DNA of 37,251 nt from Actinomycetota bacterium. Lineage in GTDB: Bacteria > Actinomycetota > Thermoleophilia > Gaiellales > Gaiellaceae. The stretch lies in NCBI GenBank assembly GCA_005883355.1, contig VAXG01000013.1, forward strand, positions 1-37,251. The letters run 5' to 3'. Below the pieces are notes generated by a model. It had not been told where the DNA came from. It ran no database searches and saw only the letters and a list, made by a program, of their open reading frames with translations. The position numbers were made by a program, and so were the translations under genes. This document shows, piece after piece, positions 8,861 to 17,475 of this stretch; position 1 is the first letter of the stretch, and each line of letters opens with the position of its first letter.

Positions 8861-8886
8861 GGCCTGGTGTGAAATTCCACCGGGCC
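8861..8886 (+). terminator. Hairpin just after the small CxxC gene
   Basis: GGCCTGGTG and CACCGGGCC pair over nine positions (one G-U in RNA) around an eight-base loop, starting six bases past the stop. No T tract follows. The GGCCTGGTG arm matches part of the palindrome at 12142. Confidence 0.5.
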
Positions 8887-8927
8887 GGATGACGCACCAG
8901 ACACGGCGCCGGATCAGCACGTTCGCC

Positions 8928-8956
8928 CGCGGCACGTAGCGCCGCTACGCACCGCG
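8928..8956. terminator. Second hairpin between convergent genes
   Basis: An inner GTAGCG-C-CGCTAC stem is enclosed by CGCGG and CCGCG. It lies between the CxxC gene and the sirtuin gene, which converge. Plausible as a bidirectional terminator. Confidence 0.45.
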
Positions 8957-9021
8957 AACGACCGCACTGCCCGACTTGGTCTGGAGCGCCCTCCGACGAC
9001 GGCGGAATTCCAAACCAGACC

Positions 9022-9762
9022 TCAAGAGACTCTGGCCAGGGCCGAGAGTGTCTCGCCGGCACCGGCCTCGATCCGGATCGCCGCGAGGTGGTCGAACGGC
9101 GTCGCGCCCCGGTTGACGATCGCCACCGCCCCTCCCGCAGCGACCGTCTCCGCCGGTAGACCTGCCACAGGCTGAACCTCGAGCGAGGAGCCGACGACCA
9201 GCAGCACGCCGGCTTGGCGCGCGAGCTCGACCGCGCGGCCGATCGCAGCGGCAGGCAGCAGCTCGCCGAACATGACGACGTCCGGCTTGAGCACGGCGCC
9301 ACAGTGCGGGCAAGGGGGCGCCGGCGCGTCCTGTAGCGCGGCGACGACGTCCTCGAGCGGGACCCTCTCCCCGCACTCGAGGCAGCTGGCCGAACGGATC
9401 GAGCCGTGCACCTCCACCACAGCACGGGACCCGGCCCGCTGGTGCAGCCCGTCGACGTTCTGCGTCACGACCGCCTCGACGAGACCGCGGTGCTCGAGGT
9501 CGGCGAGCGCGAGGTGGCCCGCATTCGGCTCGGCAGTGCTAAGCATCTGAAACCGCAAGGCGTAGAACTCCCACACCTTCACCGGATCGCGCCGGAACGC
9601 CGCGATCGTCCCGTATTCCATCGGGTCGTACTCCGCCCAGATCCCGCTGGGGGAACGGAAGTCGGGGATGCCGCTCTCGGTCGAGATGCCGGCCCCGGTG
9701 AGGACGACGCAGGGCTGGCGCTCGCGGACGAGGGCCGCCAGGTCGGAAACCACGTCTGCCAC
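9022..9762 (-). CDS. NAD-dependent protein deacylase, sirtuin (CobB-like)
   Basis: Removes acyl groups from protein lysines using NAD, giving O-acyl-ADP-ribose and nicotinamide. It is a natural counterpart of the acyl-CoA enzymes in this window because it reverses non-enzymatic acylation. About 246 residues. Motifs in order: TGAGISTESGIPDFRS (NAD binding), TQNVDGLHQRAG, the catalytic His in VEVHGS, four zinc cysteines (SCLECG and PPCPHCG), and the late GSSLEVQPVAGLP. The GTG at 9762 puts the first helix right before the NAD motif; a CACTCT box lies six bases upstream. Divergent from the thioesterase with 18 bases between starts. Confidence 0.95.
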   Translation of the reverse strand: MADVVSDLAALVRERQPCVVLTGAGISTESGIPDFRSPSGIWAEYDPMEYGTIAAFRRDPVKVWEFYALRFQMLSTAEPNAGHLALADLEHRGLVEAVVTQNVDGLHQRAGSRAVVEVHGSIRSASCLECGERVPLEDVVAALQDAPAPPCPHCGAVLKPDVVMFGELLPAAAIGRAVELARQAGVLLVVGSSLEVQPVAGLPAETVAAGGAVAIVNRGATPFDHLAAIRIEAGAGETLSALARVS

Positions 9763-9767
9763 AGCCG

Positions 9768-9773
9768 TAGAGT
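9768..9773 (+). promoter_or_regulatory. -10 box of the thioesterase gene (TAGAGT)
   Basis: TAGAGT ends seven bases before GTG 9781, the same geometry as other leaderless genes here. It sits within the very short divergent region shared with the sirtuin gene. Confidence 0.5.
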
Positions 9774-9780
9774 GACGCGC

Positions 9781-10200
9781 GTGGATGGCTTCCGCTTCAG
9801 CACCGACATGAGCGTCCGCTTTGCGGAGACCGACGCTCAGGGGGTGGCGCACAACGCCAACTACCTCGTGTGGTTCGAGGTGGCGCGGGTCGCCTACCTG
9901 GCCGAGTACGCCGGTGGCTACTCGGCCATCCGCAACCAGGGCCTCGAATCCTTCGTGCTCGAGTCCCACGTCCGCTACGTGCAGCCTGCCCGGTTCGACG
10001 ACCGGCTCCGCGTCCACGCGCGGGTCGGCGAGCTTCGCGGTGCACGCTTTCGCTTCGACTACGAGGTGACGCGGAACGGCGAGGTGATCGCCGACGGCTG
10101 GACCTCACACGCCTGCGTCGACGCGAAGACCTTCCGGCCTACGCGGATCCCGCAGGCCTTGGTTGACGCGATCGCTAGGGCCGAGGCGTCGTCGTCGTAG
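9781..10200 (+). CDS. Acyl-CoA thioesterase, 4HBT hotdog fold
   Basis: Hydrolyses acyl-CoA to free acid and CoA. 139 residues, the usual size of a single hotdog domain. The N-terminal VRFAETDAQGVAHNANYLVWFEVAR pattern (described, with Asp as catalytic residue) is the 4HBT/YbgC-type active-site loop and helix; SHVRYVQPARFDDRL and the central strand follow as expected. GTG 9781 is preferred over ATG 9808 because it keeps the FRFSTDMSVRF first strand and follows a -10 box. Its last 26 bases overlap the 3' end of the convergent VanW gene. Confidence 0.9.
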   Translation: MDGFRFSTDMSVRFAETDAQGVAHNANYLVWFEVARVAYLAEYAGGYSAIRNQGLESFVLESHVRYVQPARFDDRLRVHARVGELRGARFRFDYEVTRNGEVIADGWTSHACVDAKTFRPTRIPQALVDAIARAEASSS

Positions 10201-11983
10201 CCGTCGTCTTGGTCTTCGTGGTCGTAGTCGTGGTCGTCCCGGTCGTCGTCGTGCCGGTCTGATCGCCCTTCGGCCGCGGCTTCGTGCCGACGCGGACGAC
10301 CCGCGTCTCCCCGCGATAGGACGAGTAGAACGTCGTGTCGGAGAGCAGCTTCCCGTTCGCGTCGTACACCGTGCGCTTGTTGGTCGTCTTGAGCGAGGAC
10401 GACCCGGGCTCCTCGACGACGGTCTCCCCGACGAGGACCGTCGGATCCTTGATCTTCCTCACCGGCGGCGGGCCGGTCACGACGAGCGGGCCCGTCTCGC
10501 TGACGACGCGGCGGTGCACAGCCGTTCCGTAAAGGGCCACGGTGAGGGACGATGAGCCGACCCAGGTGCGGAGGAGCAGCCAGTGGCCGGTGTCGTTCGT
10601 GAACTTCAGATCGGTATCCGGATAGTTGACGGTGGCATCCCGCCCCTGCGGGTAATGGCTGATGTACAGCGCGTGATTCGTGCGCGAGACGATCGGCAGG
10701 CCGGCCTCGTACGCAGCGTTGAACACCGTCGTCGAGACCTGGCACACGCCGCCGCCCAGGCCTGTCTTCAGTTCACCGTTGATGATCACGGGCGCCTCCC
10801 TGAAGCCCTTGTCCTCGGTACGTGCGCCCGTGGCGCCGTTGAACGAGAACGTCTCGCCCGGTGCGATGACGTGCTTGTCGACGAGGTGCGAGACGAGCTG
10901 CACGTTGTGAATTCGGTTCGGATCGCCTCCGTAGAACGTCTGGTAGCTGGCGACCAGGCCCTTGATGTCCATGGCCTTCGCCTCAGCGGTCGTCCGGTCG
11001 GCGGTGACCCGCTCGACTGTGAGGTTCGCAGTACGAAGCTCCGGCGCGGTCACGAGCGCGGCCCCCAGCACGGCTTTCGCGCTCCGCGGCACGTCCAGCA
11101 CGTAGCCGGGCTGATCCGGGATGACGCGAATCCCGCTCTTGCCGACCGCCCAGTCCGCGTCGACCGGCGACCGGTCGACGCGCTTGGCGAGTGCCGAGAA
11201 CCAGCTGCTGGCTCCAGAGCCGCCAATCCGGAGATCGCGTCGTCCGTCGGCCGGCAACTCGAGGAGGCGAGCGATGCGCGGCGGCCGCAGATTCCAGCGT
11301 GTCGCGCCGAGCGTCAGGTGGAGATGAGCCGAGAGGGCGGTACGCACCTCCGCCTGTACGACCCTCAGGTCGCCGGCGTTGATCTTCGGCCGATCCAGCT
11401 GGATGGGCAGGCCGACGGGCTCGCGCGTCAGGCCCGACAAAGCACGCACGATCGTTGCCGCGGCAGCGTGACGGTCGAGCACGTGGCCGGTGCGGCTCGG
11501 GACGATCTGGGGCCTGAGCCCGTGGAGCACGATCGACGCCTCGCGGTGGGAGACGTTCACCGCCGCAGCGATCTCGTCGAGCTTGGCCTGCAGGGCCGCG
11601 TCGTAGACCTGGGTCGGGGGCGCTACGTCCGCTCCGAAGAAGCGCAGGTCCAGCCTGCGAAAGCCTCGTAGCGGGCCGAAGCCGTTGCCCTGGCGGCGCA
11701 CCGCGTCGACGGCCGCGCGCCAGTCCACACGGATCCCGAGGTGGCGGGGCTCCAGCTGCCAGGTTCGCGCGCCGACGCGGAAGGTCACGGGGACCGAGGC
11801 GAGCCCATCCGCCCGCCGCTCGAGGATGGACCGCGCCTGATGCGGCGTCTTCCCGCCCACGTCGACGCCCGCGATGCGGACACCGCTGGCAAGCCGCGAG
11901 GGCGAGCCCGCGAACGCGAGGCCGAGCACTATTGCGGCGAGGGCGGCGAGGGCGGCAAGAATCGCCGTGCGCTGCCAAAACAA
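10175..11983 (-). CDS. VanW-family surface protein with peptidoglycan-binding-like repeats and Thr-rich tail
   Basis: 602 residues. One N-terminal membrane helix (about 7-25), two beta-rich modules resembling PG_binding_4 (about 40-150 and 165-320), and a VanW domain (about 350-480) with FSFNGATG near 380, GGGVCQVSTTVFNAA near 413 and NHALYISHYPQGRDATV. A G5-like segment (about 485-575) follows, then a tail made almost only of Thr with a few Lys, Gly and Pro. Probably extracytoplasmic and linked to the cell wall; the exact activity of VanW is not established. TTG 11983 is taken as start; a CTG at 12028 would add a strongly basic leader and cannot be excluded. A TAGACT box at 12044-12049 may be its -10. 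Confidence 0.88.
   Translation of the reverse strand: MFWQRTAILAALAALAAIVLGLAFAGSPSRLASGVRIAGVDVGGKTPHQARSILERRADGLASVPVTFRVGARTWQLEPRHLGIRVDWRAAVDAVRRQGNGFGPLRGFRRLDLRFFGADVAPPTQVYDAALQAKLDEIAAAVNVSHREASIVLHGLRPQIVPSRTGHVLDRHAAAATIVRALSGLTREPVGLPIQLDRPKINAGDLRVVQAEVRTALSAHLHLTLGATRWNLRPPRIARLLELPADGRRDLRIGGSGASSWFSALAKRVDRSPVDADWAVGKSGIRVIPDQPGYVLDVPRSAKAVLGAALVTAPELRTANLTVERVTADRTTAEAKAMDIKGLVASYQTFYGGDPNRIHNVQLVSHLVDKHVIAPGETFSFNGATGARTEDKGFREAPVIINGELKTGLGGGVCQVSTTVFNAAYEAGLPIVSRTNHALYISHYPQGRDATVNYPDTDLKFTNDTGHWLLLRTWVGSSSLTVALYGTAVHRRVVSETGPLVVTGPPPVRKIKDPTVLVGETVVEEPGSSSLKTTNKRTVYDANGKLLSDTTFYSSYRGETRVVRVGTKPRPKGDQTGTTTTGTTTTTTTKTKTTATTTTPRP
10177..10260. repeat. Low-complexity GTC/GTG-rich tract encoding the Thr-rich tail
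   Basis: Imperfect trinucleotide repetition on the plus strand (runs of gtcgtc, gtggtc and gtagtc) encodes successive Thr codons of the VanW protein on the minus strand. Such tracts can change length by slippage. Confidence 0.7.
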
Positions 11984-12141
11984 CCGACGCTGGACGCGCG
12001 TCCTACGACGCCTCCGGGGCCGGACCAGGGGGTATGGTCGCGAAGTCTAGCCTCGGCTGTGGCCGTTTCCTCCGTGTCCTCGGTACGTGGGCCACGCCCC
12101 TTCAACGAGCCCGCGGCCTTTTGCGTCACGGGCATCCGAGA

Positions 12142-12170
12142 CACGGCCTGGTGTCCGACACCAGGCCGTG
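12142..12170. repeat. Perfect inverted repeat, REP-like, copy 1
   Basis: Arms CACGGCCTGGTGTC and GACACCAGGCCGTG are perfect complements around a single C, 14 bp each. 22 bases of it (12150-12171) recur exactly at 12262-12283. Confidence 0.75.
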
Positions 12171-12258
12171 GCCGCGCGGGACAGGGGCCGCAACGCTTCG
12201 AGGCCCAGCGCTCCGGCGGCCGCGACACACCTTCGCGACAGCGCCGTCACAGTCACGT

Positions 12259-12282
12259 CACGGTGTCCGACACCAGGCCGTG
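12259..12282. repeat. REP-like repeat, copy 2 with deleted left arm
   Basis: The right arm and centre are identical to copy 1, but the left arm reads CACG-GTGTC, i.e. GCCTG has been lost. The core GGTGTC-C-GACACC remains a perfect dyad. Confidence 0.7.
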
Positions 12283-12310
12283 GGATTTGCCGGCATGGGC
12301 CGAATAGCCG

Positions 12311-13133
12311 CTAGAAAGTGAAGAGCTCGATCCCGCCGCTGACGTTGAGGCCGACCCCGGTGATGTACGACGCGAGGTCGGAGCAGAGAAAGACGATCGC
12401 ATTCGCGACGTCCTGCGGCTCTCCGGCCCGCCTCATCGCCGTGCGCTTCACCATCCGCTCGTTCATGGCGGGATTGCCGAAATTGAAGGCCTCGGTGCCG
12501 ATCACGCCTGGGACGATCGCGTTGCAGGTGATGCCGTGCCGCGCGCCCTCGAGCGCCAGCGTTCGCGTCAGCCCGAGCAGACCTGCCTTGGTGGTCGAGT
12601 AGCTCGCCTGACCGAACCCGCCGAGCGTCCCCGCGACGGACGCCATGTTGACGATCCGGCCCCACCCCCGCTCCTTCATGTGCGGCCAGACGGCCTGGGC
12701 GCAGTTGAACGAGCCGGTCAAGTTCACGCGGAGGTCGCGTTCCCAGAGCTCCGGCATCTGATCGGGAAGCTGCCCGACGTGGTCGAGCGTGCCGGCGTTG
12801 TTGACGAGGATGTCGACCGAGCCGAACTCGTCGACCACGCGGCGCACGGTCTCTTCGACCTGTGCCCGATCGGTGACATCGCACTTGATCGCCGCCGAGC
12901 GCCGCCCCAGGTCAGAGATCTCCTTCGCCGTCGCCTCCGAATAGACGAACCCTTGCGCGCGCGCGGCCTGCGCCAATGGCCCGTAGCCCCCGGCGTCCTC
13001 CCCGGAGTCGGACTCGACCTGGATGTCCGCGATCACGACGTCTGCGCCGGCACGGGCGAGCGTCAGCGCATCGGCGCGACCGAGCCCGCGTGAACCGCCC
13101 GTGACCAACGCGACCCGGCCCGAGAGGTCGATC

Positions 13134-13141
<8 letters not shown>
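12311..13141 (-). CDS. Short-chain dehydrogenase/reductase
   Basis: NAD(P)-dependent oxidoreductase of 276 residues, cytoplasmic. The nucleotide-binding TGGSRGLG lies at residues 14-21, VVIADIQ ends the second strand, NNAG marks the fourth strand, and the catalytic set is Ser in MASVAG with Tyr-x-x-x-Lys in YSTTK. An insertion after the second strand (about 40-75) is longer than in typical FabG proteins. The start overlaps the stop of the upstream acyl-CoA dehydrogenase by eight bases, so the pair is translationally coupled; this suggests that it oxidises a 3-hydroxyacyl-CoA or similar intermediate. Exact substrate unknown. Confidence 0.92.
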
Positions 13142-14312
<1,171 letters not shown>

Positions 14313-14323
14313 TTTCCGTCTTC

Positions 14324-14351
14324 AGAGTAGCTTGATTGACTGGTCAGTCAA
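14324..14351 (-). promoter_or_regulatory. Promoter and TetR-type operator of the acyl-CoA dehydrogenase operon
   Basis: On the minus strand, -35 TTGACT (14346-14351), a 16-base spacer and -10 TACTCT (14324-14329). The operator TTGACTGACCAGTCAA (14336-14351) is a 7-2-7 perfect palindrome covering the -35 and spacer, the ideal place for repression. It also overlaps the last codon positions of the GH3 gene. Confidence 0.75.
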
Positions 14352-15177
14352 ACGTCGAGCGGAACCGCAGGACACGGGCCACGTGAACGTCCAGCTCGCC
14401 TCTACGGGCAAGCGGAACGAGGACACGAATGGCGCGCGCGGCGTCGGCGCCGCTGGTGAAAAGAAGGAGATCCGCGCCGGCCCGAGCGGCCGCGACGGCC
14501 CACTCCTGCGCGTGACCGCGGACGACATCGAGCGAGTCGGTTATCGCGACTCCCTCGAACCCGAGGTCGCGCAGCAGTCGGTACGCGGCCGGCTCGAGCG
14601 CCGCGCGGCGTGGGCCGAGTGTCGGGTAGACGCCGTGGCCGACCATCACGCACGGTACGCCCGCCTCGACTGCCGCACGGTACGGAGCGAGGTCCGCTTC
14701 GCGGACGCGACCGAGAACGTAGGGCCGGTCGTCGGTGGAGAACGCGAGCGATCCCAGACCCGGAAAGTGCTTGGCGCAGGCGCCGGCCCCGCCGGTGGCG
14801 AGCCCACGAGCAAACGCGACACCGAAAAGCGGCGAACGAAACTGCCGAGAGCCGAGCGGCCCGTCCGGCAAGTCGAGCACGGGCCCGAGCGCGACATCCA
14901 CGTCGATCCGCCGCAGGCGACGTCCCGTCGCCAGGCCGGAGTCGAACGCCTCGGCCTTGCTCCGGAAGGCTCGGGCGGACGAGCGCGGCGGCAGCTGCGG
15001 GAACGTCTTTACGCGCCCGCCCTCCTGATCGGCGACCACGAGCGCACCGACCGGCCGCGCCGCGTCCCGGTCGTACTTCTGCACGATCACGCCGGCCACG
15101 CCCGGCGGAGCCGGTAGCCCGGAGACGACGACGAGGGCCGCCTTCTGCTGCGGCGTCAGCCCCAGCATCGTGGCCAT
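14344..15177 (-). CDS. Glycoside hydrolase family 3 N-terminal domain protein (NagZ-like)
   Basis: Single GH3 barrel of about 277 residues, related to beta-N-acetylglucosaminidases that act on peptidoglycan fragments. Seen: the opening LGLTPQQKAALVVV, ADQEGGRV, GPVLDLP, KHFPGLG, GHGVYP and the probable nucleophile in ITDSLDV. The loop that in NagZ holds the Asp-Ser-His acid/base reads TDDRP here, so the catalytic His is absent. ATG 15177 is chosen as it starts just before the first helix; a TTG at 15201 is possible. No signal peptide, so probably cytoplasmic unless the start is further upstream. Confidence 0.85.
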   Translation of the reverse strand: MATMLGLTPQQKAALVVVSGLPAPPGVAGVIVQKYDRDAARPVGALVVADQEGGRVKTFPQLPPRSSARAFRSKAEAFDSGLATGRRLRRIDVDVALGPVLDLPDGPLGSRQFRSPLFGVAFARGLATGGAGACAKHFPGLGSLAFSTDDRPYVLGRVREADLAPYRAAVEAGVPCVMVGHGVYPTLGPRRAALEPAAYRLLRDLGFEGVAITDSLDVVRGHAQEWAVAAARAGADLLLFTSGADAARAIRVLVPLARRGELDVHVARVLRFRSTFD

Positions 15178-15209
15178 GGTGATGACGGCGGCAGCGCCCA
15201 AACCCTCCG

Positions 15210-15215
15210 TAGACT
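15210..15215 (+). promoter_or_regulatory. -10 box of the second acyl-CoA dehydrogenase (TAGACT)
   Basis: TAGACT ends eight bases before ATG 15224, with no ribosome-binding sequence between. The identical hexamer precedes the tetR gene. Confidence 0.5.
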
Positions 15216-15223
15216 AGGCCGTC

Positions 15224-16474
15224 ATGGACTTCGAGCTCAGCGACGAGCAGCGGCTCCTGCAGGACACGGTGCGCCGCTTCGTGGACGACCGGATCCTGCC
15301 GAACGCCGTCGAGAACGACATCAACCACCACCTCGACCTGGGAGCGATCGAGGGGCTGGCCGAGCTCGGGGTACTCGGGATCGTGGTCCCTGAGGAGTAC
15401 GGCGGCGCAGGGCTCGACTTCGTGTCCGAGGCGCTCGCGTGCGAGGAGATCGAGCGCGGCGAGGCGGCGTTTCGGACGTTGATCTCCGTCCACGTGGGGC
15501 TCAACTCGCTCGCGCTGCTGAAGTACGCGTCCGAGGAGCAGAAGCGGCGCTGGCTCGTCCCCCAAGCGAGCGGCGACAAGCTCGCGTGCTTCGGGTTGAC
15601 CGAGCCCGCCGCGGGCTCCGACGTGGCCGCGATGAAGTCGACCGCGCGCCGCGACGGCGATGTCTACGTCCTCAACGGCTCGAAGAACTGGATCTCCTAC
15701 GCGAACGTGGCCGACCACGCCCTCGTGTTCGCGAAGACCGATCCCGCCGGGAAGCACAAGGGAATCTCCGCCTTCGTCCTCGAGCGTGGCATGCGGGGCT
15801 TCACGACCGCCGACACCGAGCACAAGCTCGGCATCTGGGCCGGCTCCACCGGCGAGCTGTTCTTCGAGAACGTCGAGGTCCCCGCCGAGAACCTGATCGG
15901 CGAGGAGGGACAGGGCTTCGAGATCGCGATGTACGGCCTCGACCAGGGCCGCTTCACGGTCGCAGCCGGTGCCGTCGGCGTCATCCGCGCCTGCCTCGAG
16001 CGCTCGACGGAGTACGCGCGCGAGCGGGAGACGTTCGGTCAGCAGATCGGCAAGTACCAGTTCGTGCAGGACATGATCGCCGAGATGGTGCTCGGGTACG
16101 AGACATCGAAGCTGCTCGTCATGCAGGCGGCCTGGATGAAGGACCAGGGAATGCGGAACACACGCGAGACGTCACTGGCGAAGTGGCACGCGACCGAAGC
16201 GGCGTTCCGTGCGGCGCATCTCGCCATCCAGGTGCACGGCGCCTACGGCTACTCCGCTGAGTACGGCATCGAGCGGTACTTCCGCAACGCGCGCGCACCG
16301 ATCATCTACGAGGGCACGACGCAGATCCACAAGATGATGCAGGCCGAGCACGCACTCGGCTTCCGGGCCCTGAACGGCCGCGGCGGCGACGTGTCGCCGC
16401 TCTGCTCGTGGGCGCCGGCGCTGTCACCCGTTCAGCGTAACCGCGCGAAAGCTGACGCTTTCGCGCGGGATTAA
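15224..16474 (+). CDS. Acyl-CoA dehydrogenase
   Basis: 416 residues, opening MDFELSDEQRLLQDTVRRF. Contains FGLTEPAAGSDVAAM, a Lys-Trp strand NGSKNWISYANVADH, the helix GRFTVAAGAVGVIRAC and YEGTTQIHKM with the catalytic Glu. It diverges enough from the dehydrogenase at 13134-14312 to be an older paralog with different chain or branch specificity. The last ~30 residues after the usual end are atypical: they read through a perfect 12-bp hairpin (16441-16468) and its TAA overlaps the convergent enolase-type gene by four bases. No operator of the 14336 type precedes it. Confidence 0.96.
   Translation: MDFELSDEQRLLQDTVRRFVDDRILPNAVENDINHHLDLGAIEGLAELGVLGIVVPEEYGGAGLDFVSEALACEEIERGEAAFRTLISVHVGLNSLALLKYASEEQKRRWLVPQASGDKLACFGLTEPAAGSDVAAMKSTARRDGDVYVLNGSKNWISYANVADHALVFAKTDPAGKHKGISAFVLERGMRGFTTADTEHKLGIWAGSTGELFFENVEVPAENLIGEEGQGFEIAMYGLDQGRFTVAAGAVGVIRACLERSTEYARERETFGQQIGKYQFVQDMIAEMVLGYETSKLLVMQAAWMKDQGMRNTRETSLAKWHATEAAFRAAHLAIQVHGAYGYSAEYGIERYFRNARAPIIYEGTTQIHKMMQAEHALGFRALNGRGGDVSPLCSWAPALSPVQRNRAKADAFARD
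16441..16468. terminator. Perfect 12-bp hairpin inside the 3' ends of two convergent genes
   Basis: CCGCGCGAAAGC and GCTTTCGCGCGG pair perfectly around TGAC; ATTAAAA follows. It lies within the last codons of the acyl-CoA dehydrogenase and immediately past the stop of the enolase-type gene, so it can serve both strands. Confidence 0.7.
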
Positions 16475-17475
16475 AAGCCGAGCTCTTCCGGCGCCGGGAG
16501 TGGGCTCTGCGGCAGTCCGGGCCGTGGCTCGCCAAGGTTGTACTCGCTCGGCGCGACGTCGTTCGGGCCGTCGGGGTAGAAGAGCGACGCGAGCACCTGG
16601 ATGTGCCGGCGGCCGACACCGAGCTCGAACTGTCCGCCGCCGTACAACTGAATCCCATTTGCGGCGCAGTGCTCGATGCATTCCAGCAGCCGCTCCGGGG
16701 TGCCGAAGCGCGACGGCTTGATGTTCAGCCAGCCTGGCTGCACCGGCAGAGCGTTGACGTCCGCCACAGAGTGAATCGGCGCATCGAAGCTCATCCTGCC
16801 CTCGTGCCCGCGCAACACCACGCCGCACTCGCCGTCGAGGGACGCATCCTCCAATACGGCCTCCGGGAAGAGTTCGACGGCTGCGCGATAGAGCGCGGGA
16901 TCTGGAACGACGTCGACGGGCGTGCCTTTGTAGTACGCCTTGAAGTCGAGGACGCGCACGCGACCCGTCCCAGCAAGGCGCTCCATGAAGGACCTGTCCC
17001 AGTCGTTCTCCGGATCGAGCTTCAGCTCGAGCCCGGGGTTGTGCTGCAACCACGCGAACGCGTCGCCGCGCGTCGAGACGACGAACCGGACCGGCCGGTA
17101 GTCGCGCTCGAGGGCCGCGCCGAGGGAGAGCCCGTTCTGGCGCAGCGCCAGGTCGAGAGCTGCGCTCTCGAAAGCCCAGCGCCGGTAATCCGCGGACGCA
17201 CCCATCTTTGGCTCCACCTCGAACAGACGCAGCCCGTCCAGCGTCGCAGAGAGGTCGCCGAGCGTCGTTCGCCCGGGAGCAGCTAGGTCGGGAAACCAGT
17301 CGTGATCCTCCGCCGTGTACGTCACGTCCTCACCGCGGCCCTGTTCCCCCTCGCCGCCGAGCACCACCGTGGTGGTGACGCGCGTGAACTGAGTCGAGAC
17401 GTCGACGGACTTCCGTTCGGTGCCGACGTCCTCGATGTTCAGATCGAGCCCGCGAAGCTCTTCCCAGAGTGCCAT
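16471..17475 (-). CDS. Enolase-superfamily enzyme (muconate cycloisomerase/OSBS-like)
   Basis: About 334 residues, cytoplasmic. The barrel shows the superfamily active site: Lys in LELKLDPEND (second strand), metal ligands Asp in VLDFKAYY, Glu in VLEDASLDG and Asp in SFDAPIHS, and a Lys base in LNIKPSR (sixth strand). These positions are assigned by pattern, so they are an inference. The enzyme probably abstracts an alpha proton from a carboxylate for racemisation, cycloisomerisation or dehydration. ATG 17475 shares one base with the MFS stop (TGATG), placing it third in a tetR-MFS-enolase operon, so the carrier probably imports its substrate or that of a linked step. Confidence 0.85.
   Translation of the reverse strand: MALWEELRGLDLNIEDVGTERKSVDVSTQFTRVTTTVVLGGEGEQGRGEDVTYTAEDHDWFPDLAAPGRTTLGDLSATLDGLRLFEVEPKMGASADYRRWAFESAALDLALRQNGLSLGAALERDYRPVRFVVSTRGDAFAWLQHNPGLELKLDPENDWDRSFMERLAGTGRVRVLDFKAYYKGTPVDVVPDPALYRAAVELFPEAVLEDASLDGECGVVLRGHEGRMSFDAPIHSVADVNALPVQPGWLNIKPSRFGTPERLLECIEHCAANGIQLYGGGQFELGVGRRHIQVLASLFYPDGPNDVAPSEYNLGEPRPGLPQSPLPAPEELGF

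Larger units (their letters stand above)
11984..12310. other. 327-base intergenic region with palindromic repeats
   Basis: The only stretch above 300 bases without a gene. It lies between the start of the VanW gene and the end of the SDR gene, both on the minus strand. It contains a TAGACT box (12044-12049, minus) and two related palindromic repeats (12142-12170 and 12259-12282). Short open frames crossing it have no ribosome-binding site and are mutually overlapping, so I see no protein gene. Confidence 0.7.

Noticed and set aside
12142..12283. CRISPR array
   Set aside because: Only two related repeats, one with a deleted arm, and no cas gene; the perfect dyad fits REP-like elements better.
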